Below, piece after piece: positions 57,174-64,000 of a DNA stretch of 64,000 nucleotides. Source of the DNA: an uncultured Clostridia bacterium (lineage in GTDB: Bacteria > Bacillota > Clostridia > Oscillospirales > Acutalibacteraceae); assembly GCA_947627135.1 (NCBI GenBank), contig CANQUV010000004.1:1-64000 (forward strand), written 5' to 3'. Below the pieces are notes generated by a model. It ran no database searches. It saw nothing but the letters and a program-made list of their open reading frames with translations, and was not told where the DNA came from. How positions within the stretch are numbered: position 1 is the first letter of the stretch; each line of letters opens with the position of its first letter. Position numbers and translations under genes: made by a program.

Positions 57174-58627
57174 AGTTTAACACCCCACTTTGTATCTTTA
57201 AAGTTTTGTCCTGCATTTTGCTGATATTTATAAGCGGCATTTAAAATCTGGGCCTCGCCGAATTTTTTACCGATAAACTGCATACCGATAGGCATTCCCT
57301 TTGCATTAAACCCACAGGGAACAGAAATGCCCGGAAGCCCTGCAATATTAACGGGAACTGTACAGATATCGGTTAAATAAGTTTCAATAGGGTCAGATGT
57401 TGCATGACCCATTTCAAAGGCTGTCATAGGAACTGTTGGAGCTAAAATAACGTCACAGCTTTCAAACGCCTTGTTAAATGCGGTAATAATAGTACCTCTT
57501 AATTTTTGAGCTTTTTTATAGTAAGCGTCATAATATCCTGCGGAAAGCACATAAGTTCCAAGCAAAATCCTGCGCTTTACTTCTTCTCCGAAACCTTCAC
57601 TTCTTGTTCTGCAAATCATATCGTGAGTTCCGTTATAATGAGCAGTTTTATAACCGTAACGAATACCGTCGTATCTGCCAAGATTTGAGGAAGCCTCTGC
57701 GCAGGCAATAATATAATAAACGGGAAGTGCATATTTAACGGCGGAAAGCTCAATATGGACAATTTCTGCACCCAAATCTTCAAAAGACTTTAAGGTTGCA
57801 AAAATTGCTTCTTTAACATCGTCTCTTATACCCTCGTAATATTCTTTGGGAATACCTATTTTCATTCCCTTGATATCGTTATTTAAGGTATCAAAGGTTT
57901 TTACTCCTTTATAACCTTGAGATGTACTGTCCTTAGGGTCATACTGTGAAATTGCGTCATATACAATTGAAGCATCTTCAACAGTTTTAGTAATAGGTCC
58001 GATTTGGTCAAGAGAGCTTGCATAAGCTATAAGACCGTAACGAGAAACAGCACCGTAAGTAGGCTTTAAACCTACTATTCCGCAGAAGCTGGCAGGCTGT
58101 CTGATAGAACCTCCCGTATCAGAACCTAAACCGTAGGCGGCAATATTTCCTCCGACAGCAGACGCCACACCGCCTGACGAACCGCCTGAACAATGGTTAG
58201 TGTTATGAGGATTTGTCGCCCCGCCGAAACAGGAAGTTTCACAGGAGCTTCCCATAGCAAACTCATCCATATTTGTTTTTCCTAAAAGAACTGCATTTTG
58301 AGATTTTAGGTTTTTCCAAACTGTTGCGTCATAGATAGGTGTATAACCTTTTAATATTTTAGAGCAGCAAGTTGTTTCGATACCTTTTGTAGAAAGGTTA
58401 TCCTTTAAGGTCATAGGTACACCCTCGAGAATACCTATTTTTTCTCCTGAGGCTATTTTTTTATCAACTAGTTCAGCAGTATCCAAAGCCTGTTCGGCAG
58501 TTATCGTAACATAAGCGTTAAGCTCTTTATTTGCATTATCAATTTCTTTTAGATAGAGATTTGTTAATTCTTTACAAGAAATTTGCTTTGTTTCAAGCAT
58601 TTCGTGAATTTTTGCAATCGTTCCCAT
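57170..58627 (-). CDS. gatA: Asp-tRNA(Asn)/Glu-tRNA(Gln) amidotransferase subunit A
   Basis: GGSSGGVASAVGGNIAAYGLGSDTGGSIRQPASFCG. Confidence 0.96.
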   Translation of the reverse strand: MGTIAKIHEMLETKQISCKELTNLYLKEIDNANKELNAYVTITAEQALDTAELVDKKIASGEKIGILEGVPMTLKDNLSTKGIETTCCSKILKGYTPIYDATVWKNLKSQNAVLLGKTNMDEFAMGSSCETSCFGGATNPHNTNHCSGGSSGGVASAVGGNIAAYGLGSDTGGSIRQPASFCGIVGLKPTYGAVSRYGLIAYASSLDQIGPITKTVEDASIVYDAISQYDPKDSTSQGYKGVKTFDTLNNDIKGMKIGIPKEYYEGIRDDVKEAIFATLKSFEDLGAEIVHIELSAVKYALPVYYIIACAEASSNLGRYDGIRYGYKTAHYNGTHDMICRTRSEGFGEEVKRRILLGTYVLSAGYYDAYYKKAQKLRGTIITAFNKAFESCDVILAPTVPMTAFEMGHATSDPIETYLTDICTVPVNIAGLPGISVPCGFNAKGMPIGMQFIGKKFGEAQILNAAYKYQQNAGQNFKDTKWGVKL

Positions 58628-58638
58628 AAAATCGCTCC

Positions 58639-58917
58639 TTACTCTCTGTTTCTTACAAGGAAATGCTGTTCTGCCTGTTCAGGAGCATTTTTAAGTATTT
58701 CCCGGCTTGGAAGTGATTCTACTACTTCATCTTCTCTTAAAACATTTGATAAATTATTAATATTATCAAAATCGTCTCCACTTTCAACAGCGTTGTTAAT
58801 AGTATCGGCAAAATCAATAATCTCCTGCATATCCTTTGTTAAAGCGTCAAGCTCCTCATCCGGAACAAAAAGCTTTGAAAGTAATGCAATATTTTCTACA
58901 TCTTCTCTTGTTACCAT
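58639..58917 (-). CDS. gatC: Asp-tRNA(Asn)/Glu-tRNA(Gln) amidotransferase subunit C
   Basis: VTREDVENIALLSKL; LREDEVVESLPSREILKNAPEQAEQHFLV. Confidence 0.94.
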   Translation of the reverse strand: MVTREDVENIALLSKLFVPDEELDALTKDMQEIIDFADTINNAVESGDDFDNINNLSNVLREDEVVESLPSREILKNAPEQAEQHFLVRNRE

Positions 58918-58979
58918 AATATCAGTCCTTTATGTGCAATTAGGGCAAGTATCTGCTTGCCCTATATAAATTATTTATA

Positions 58980-60725
58980 TTATCTTAATTTAATATGAAC
59001 TTCACGAAGCTGCTGCTCCGAAACTTCTCCCGGAGAACCTAAAAGTAGATCCTGCGCATTTGAATTCATTGGAAAAGCAATAACTTCTCTAATGTTTTCT
59101 TCTTCTGTTAAAAGCATGATCATTCTGTCAACACCCGGTGCCATTCCTGCATGAGGCGGAGCACCGTACTGGAACGCATTATACAGAGCCTTAAATTTTT
59201 CTTTAAGTTCATTTTCGCTGTAACCTGCAATATCGAATGCTTTAATCATAATATCAAGGTCGTGATTTCTTACAGCGCCCGATGAAAGTTCTACTCCGTT
59301 ACAAACGATATCATACTGATAAGCAAGAATATCGTCAGGGTCTTTTGTTGTAAGAGCTTCCATTCCTCCCTGGGGCATTGAAAACGGATTATGTGTAAAA
59401 ATAACCTTACCATCTTCATCATGCTCAAACATTGGGAAGTCAACAATAAAGCACATTTCAAAACGACTTTTATCAATTAAGTCAAGTCTTTGTGCAACTT
59501 CTGTTCGTATTTGACCTGCAAGCTTGGGAGCCATTTCGGCAGAATCGGCAATAAAGTAAATGACATCTCCTGACTTTGACTTATTTCTTGAGATGAGTTC
59601 TTCTCTGTCACCCGGCTTTAAGAATTTGTCAATAGGACCGTCGAAGGTCATATCTTCTCTCACCTTAACATAACCCAGACCTTTCATTCCTATGGAAAGA
59701 GCAAATTCTTCCATTTTCTTAAACCAGCTTTTTGAGCAGGATGCAGCACCCGGTACATTAATTGAACGAACCGTTTTCTTTCTGAAAGGAGCAAAATCTG
59801 TTTCTTCAAACATATCGCTGATTTCTACAATTTCAAGAGGATTTCTTAAATCAGGCTTATCCGTACCGTATTTAAGCATACTCTCTGCAAAAGGAATTCT
59901 TTTAAATGGAGGTTTAGAAACCTCTTTTTCAGAGAATTTTTTAAATGTATTATATAAAACCTGCTCGGCAACATCAAAAACATCTTCTTGAGTTGCAAAG
60001 CTCATTTCAAAGTCAAGCTGATAAAACTCACCGGGTGAACGGTCCGCCCTTGCGTCTTCATCACGAAAACACGGAGCGATCTGAAAATATTTATCAAAGC
60101 CTGAAACCATTAAAAGCTGTTTAAAAATCTGTGGAGCCTGCGGAAGAGCATAGAACTTGCCTTTATGCTTACGAGACGGAATAAGATAATCTCTTGCGCC
60201 CTCAGGAGATGAGGTTGAGAGTATAGGGGTTTGAATTTCCATAAATCCCATTTCAGTCATCTGACTTCTTAAATAAGAAATAACCTCTGAACGCAAAACG
60301 ATATTATTATGAACCTTTGGATTTCTTAAATCAAGAAAACGGTATTTAAGTCTTACTTCTTCATTAGTATTTGTAGAGGTTGTAACCTCAAAAGGAAGAT
60401 TGTTTTTACATTTTCCTAAAACTTTAATATCTTCAGTATGAACTTCAACATAGCCTGTTGCAATTTTAGGGTTAATAGTATCTTCATCACGCTTTACAAC
60501 CTTGCCTGTAAGTGTAAGGGAACATTCTTTATTAATATTTTTTAAAAGTTCATCATTATGAACAACTACCTGTAAAACGCCGTAATGGTCACGGATATCA
60601 AGAAACATAACGCCGCCGTGATCTCTGATATTTTCTACCCAGCCGGCAACTTTAACTTCCTGTCCAATATTTTCTTCTCTTAATTCACCGCAATTTACAG
60701 TACGGTAAATATTCGGCTTAATCAT
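58980..60725 (-). CDS. aspS: Aspartate--tRNA ligase
   Basis: VKVAGWVENIRDHGGVMFLDIRDHYG; APPHAGMAPGVDRMIMLL. Confidence 0.96.
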   Translation of the reverse strand: MIKPNIYRTVNCGELREENIGQEVKVAGWVENIRDHGGVMFLDIRDHYGVLQVVVHNDELLKNINKECSLTLTGKVVKRDEDTINPKIATGYVEVHTEDIKVLGKCKNNLPFEVTTSTNTNEEVRLKYRFLDLRNPKVHNNIVLRSEVISYLRSQMTEMGFMEIQTPILSTSSPEGARDYLIPSRKHKGKFYALPQAPQIFKQLLMVSGFDKYFQIAPCFRDEDARADRSPGEFYQLDFEMSFATQEDVFDVAEQVLYNTFKKFSEKEVSKPPFKRIPFAESMLKYGTDKPDLRNPLEIVEISDMFEETDFAPFRKKTVRSINVPGAASCSKSWFKKMEEFALSIGMKGLGYVKVREDMTFDGPIDKFLKPGDREELISRNKSKSGDVIYFIADSAEMAPKLAGQIRTEVAQRLDLIDKSRFEMCFIVDFPMFEHDEDGKVIFTHNPFSMPQGGMEALTTKDPDDILAYQYDIVCNGVELSSGAVRNHDLDIMIKAFDIAGYSENELKEKFKALYNAFQYGAPPHAGMAPGVDRMIMLLTEEENIREVIAFPMNSNAQDLLLGSPGEVSEQQLREVHIKLR

Positions 60726-60859
60726 ATTTAAAAAATCCTTTCAAAGATAAATTTTTCCAATAATAAAAAATTATATCATAAAAATTAATTTGTTTCAATA
60801 TTTAAGATTATTTTTATTTGACTAAATGGTAAAATCCTAAATATTTTTTCCAAAATAAG

Positions 60860-60875
60860 GTTAGTTTATTCTAAT
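60860..60875. promoter_or_regulatory. Degenerate copy of the GTTAGTTTAAACTAAC-type palindrome
   Basis: GTTAGTTTATTCTAAT, intergenic upstream of aspS. Confidence 0.25.
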
Positions 60876-60955
60876 TTGGAATTATTTTCAAATAAAAGGC
60901 GGTTTAAGTTTGATTCTTAAACCACCTATTTTTTATTTATCTTATTTTACGCCTT

Positions 60956-63900
60956 TTATTCAATTGACTTTAAGCTTTCTACCATATCAATTTTCTTCAT
61001 TTTAAAGTACATAAATATATTAACCACACCGCTAAACAATGCTGTTAGTCCTGCGGCATAAATATATGTGGAAAAGAAAATGTCTCTTCCGAACATAACA
61101 TTATCAACTTCAACAGTTGTAACAACAAATCCGGTAAGAATTATTCCCAATAACAGTCCCGCAAGAATTCCCAAAATAGTTAAAACAATGTTTTCTCTAT
61201 AAATATATTGGGCGGTTTCTCTGTTAAAAAAGCCAAGAACTTTTATTGTTGCTATTTCTCTTACTCTTTCCTCCATATTTATATTCGTAAGATTATAAAG
61301 CACAACAAATGCCAACGCACCTGCACAAATTATTAATACCAAAACAACCATATTCATAGAATTAAGCATACGCTGAAAATCATCAATGCCGGAACTTGTA
61401 AAGGATATTGCAGAAACATCATTTCTTGCCAAATAATTTTGTCCGATAATATCATCCGATGCACCCTCTGCAATACTTACAAATATGCTGTTAAATTCAA
61501 CTGCATAACCAAAATTTCGGATAAAACTCTGTGGCGTAATATAAACATAATTGTAAATATAATTTTCACAAATTCCGCCGACTGTTAAAAATACCTCTTT
61601 ACCGTCAAGTATAACTGTTATTTCACTGCCAACACTTATATTTAACTCAGATGCCATTTTTTCCGTTACAACAACATTGTCATCATTAAGTTTAAGAGGC
61701 GTTTGCCCTATTCTTGTTTGAAGGCTAAACATTTCTTCAAAGCTTTCTAAATTTTCCGGAACAAAAATATTTGTATTCTTATTCTTAGTTGCACTTTCAG
61801 TTTTTACAGTAACCGACGACTGATTTGCAAGCAGATAATCTGTTATACTTTTATCAGCAGATATATATTCCGTAAGTTTCTCAAGATCTTTTTCAGTTCC
61901 TTCGGTTTTCGGAATAATTGCTGCATCATATTTATAAATATCTGAAAACTGCTTATCTGTTATAACAGAAAAACTGTTAAGCAATCCAAATGCTGCAACA
62001 ATAAGTGCAGTACAGCCTGCAACTCCCAGAACTGTCATAAATAATTTCGACTTATATCTGAATAGATTTCTTGCTGTAACCTTAGATGTGAAACTAAAAT
62101 GCTTCCACAGAGGATTAATTCTTTCTAAAATTATTCTCTTACCGGGTTTAGGTGCTTTAGGACGCATTAGACTTGCCGGCTTATGCTTTAATGTCTGTAC
62201 GCAAATTATTACAGATACTGTTGATGTACAAATCATAGCAGCAATAAATCCTGCAACAACGCTTACCCAATCAATAACAAGCGGTAGATCAGCCATGTGA
62301 TACATCATTTTATAAGCGTTATAAATAATAAATGGAAGTGTGTTAACTCCAAGTAAAATACCTGTAACACTGCCGATTATACCTGCAATTGTGGAATAAA
62401 TAAGAAATTTAAAAACTATTGACCTGCCTGAATAACCCAATGCCTTTAATGTACCTATTTCCGTACGCTTTTCTTCAATTAGTCTGGTCATTGTAGTTAA
62501 ACAAACAAGTACCGCAACAAGTAAAAAGAATGTTGGAAATACTGCGGCAACTGCATCCACACGGTTTGTATTAGAAATAAAATCGGAATAGCCGGGATTA
62601 TCTTCTCTGGTGAAAACATACCATTGAGCTTCGTTTAATTCTGACAATTCCTTTTGAGCTTTTTCAAGCTCTTCTTTTGCATCGTTTAACTTTTCATTTG
62701 CAGTTTTAAGAGCGTTATAATATTCATCATAACCTTCATCAATTTTTTGTTTTCCTGAAATACTTTCAGAATTAAATTCTTTTCTTGCTTTTTCAAGTTC
62801 CGCTTTTGCATTACTAAGTTTTTTTTCTGCGGCAGCAAGTTCTTTTCTGCCCTCTTCTTTTAAATTTTTTAAAGTATTCTTACCGTTATTAAGTTGAGAT
62901 TTTCCCTGCTCTATTTGAAGCAAAGCTTCTGATAATTCCAGTTCACCAAGAGCTTTTTGAGTATTAAGCTGCATTTGTGAATATTCAATTTGAGTTTTTG
63001 TATATTCAAGCTGTCCTTCAGAAGAAACAACAGTGTTGTTTAATTCATTTACAGAAGTTTCAATAACCTCTTTTTGAGAATACAATTGTGAAAGCTGTGT
63101 TTTAATCAAATCAATTTTTACTGCTTCATCAGAGGTTGATGCCTCTAAATATTTAAGCTGTTCTTCTAAATATGCAATATTCTCATTAATACTTTTGAGC
63201 CCTAATTGAGCCTGTGATATTTGATACATTAAATAGGGTTTTACCACATCGTAATAATTATTATATGACTCTGTGTAGCTTTTAAGACCCTCATCAATTT
63301 TTTGTTGAGCAGAAGTGATTGTTTCGTTAAATTCTGTTTTTGATTTTTCATATTCCTCTTTTGCCAAATTAATCTGGGTTTCAGAATCTAAAAGCTGTTT
63401 TTCACCCTGTGATATTTGTTCATTATATTCTTTTATAGAATTATTTAACTGACTTTCACCATTTTTAATTTCATTCTGTGCATCATTTAATTGATTTTGT
63501 GCATTAAAAATACTTTTATTATATTCTTTTTGTGCATCATCAAGCTGTTCTTTTGAATTTGCAAGTTCTTTATCAGCATTTTCTTTTTCTTTGTTATAAT
63601 CTTTCCAGCCGTTATCAATTTCTTTTTGTGCCTCACCGATCACATCAGTGTTAAATATATTTACACGGTGTTCTGCTGTTTTTTCAAGATCAGTTTTAAT
63701 TTCTTCAATATAATTTTTATATTCATCAGAAAAGGGAGAAATTTCTCTGTTTGAATATTTTGTTTTTACATAAAGCTCTGTGTATTTTTCAACCTTAAAA
63801 TCATCAGGTAAAATGTACATAAACGAAGAAAGTTTACCGTTGCCGATAGTGGTAATTCCTCTTTCGTAAGAAATATATAACGGAGACTCTACAATTCCTA

Positions 63901-64000
63901 CAACTGTATATTCAAGTCTATTCAGTATTTCAGTAACATCGGTATCCCCTGCTTCTTTTTCTATATTAATTTTATCACCAATGTTTATTGAAGCGCCGCC
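60956..64000 (-). CDS. ABC transporter permease, FtsX/MacB-type with long extracytoplasmic coiled coil (truncated by window)
   Basis: Two FtsX-like domains (LTTMTRLIEEKRTEIGTLKALGYSGRSI; ERVREIATIKVLGFFNRE) and about 400 aa of Glu/Lys/Asn/Gln coiled coil; frame open to the window end (GGASINIGDKINIEKEAGDTDV...). Confidence 0.88.
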   Translation of the reverse strand, partial: GGASINIGDKINIEKEAGDTDVTEILNRLEYTVVGIVESPLYISYERGITTIGNGKLSSFMYILPDDFKVEKYTELYVKTKYSNREISPFSDEYKNYIEEIKTDLEKTAEHRVNIFNTDVIGEAQKEIDNGWKDYNKEKENADKELANSKEQLDDAQKEYNKSIFNAQNQLNDAQNEIKNGESQLNNSIKEYNEQISQGEKQLLDSETQINLAKEEYEKSKTEFNETITSAQQKIDEGLKSYTESYNNYYDVVKPYLMYQISQAQLGLKSINENIAYLEEQLKYLEASTSDEAVKIDLIKTQLSQLYSQKEVIETSVNELNNTVVSSEGQLEYTKTQIEYSQMQLNTQKALGELELSEALLQIEQGKSQLNNGKNTLKNLKEEGRKELAAAEKKLSNAKAELEKARKEFNSESISGKQKIDEGYDEYYNALKTANEKLNDAKEELEKAQKELSELNEAQWYVFTREDNPGYSDFISNTNRVDAVAAVFPTFFLLVAVLVCLTTMTRLIEEKRTEIGTLKALGYSGRSIVFKFLIYSTIAGIIGSVTGILLGVNTLPFIIYNAYKMMYHMADLPLVIDWVSVVAGFIAAMICTSTVSVIICVQTLKHKPASLMRPKAPKPGKRIILERINPLWKHFSFTSKVTARNLFRYKSKLFMTVLGVAGCTALIVAAFGLLNSFSVITDKQFSDIYKYDAAIIPKTEGTEKDLEKLTEYISADKSITDYLLANQSSVTVKTESATKNKNTNIFVPENLESFEEMFSLQTRIGQTPLKLNDDNVVVTEKMASELNISVGSEITVILDGKEVFLTVGGICENYIYNYVYITPQSFIRNFGYAVEFNSIFVSIAEGASDDIIGQNYLARNDVSAISFTSSGIDDFQRMLNSMNMVVLVLIICAGALAFVVLYNLTNINMEERVREIATIKVLGFFNRETAQYIYRENIVLTILGILAGLLLGIILTGFVVTTVEVDNVMFGRDIFFSTYIYAAGLTALFSGVVNIFMYFKMKKIDMVESLKSIE

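Overview
The window is a chromosomal segment of a low-GC Firmicute, probably a Clostridia/Oscillospiraceae-type gut organism (inferred from gene content; no rRNA or tRNA gene was recognised). Most of it is housekeeping DNA: pyrDK, pckG, tsaD-rimI-PTP-polA-alr, putP, nrdDG, pepD, the rpmG-secE-nusG-rplK-rplA-[L10 leader]-rplJ-rplL cluster, murI, argS, rsmA, perR-reverse rubrerythrin, rfbAB and gatCAB-aspS. The main accessory locus is about 47.2-54.5 kb: a minus-strand array of orphan RHS/YD-repeat C-terminal (polymorphic toxin) cassettes. It has variable tails, candidate immunity genes, membrane proteins, duplicated RHS cores, a microhomology junction and long direct repeats, but no full-length RHS parent gene. 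Other leads: (i) an unlisted 53-aa gene at 41655-41816 encoding an almost pure Asn/Gln peptide with a 4-/12-residue periodicity, a near-perfect Shine-Dalgarno and its own terminator; (ii) three copies of the palindrome GTTAGTTTAAACTAAC upstream of a DUF2325-DUF3793-flavodoxin operon; (iii) a three-hairpin intergenic element at about 55.6 kb; (iv) a GNAT gene with a single in-frame ochre stop; (v) NrdR-like boxes and a PerR-like box; (vi) an orphan holin. All calls come from reading the sequence; no database search was possible.
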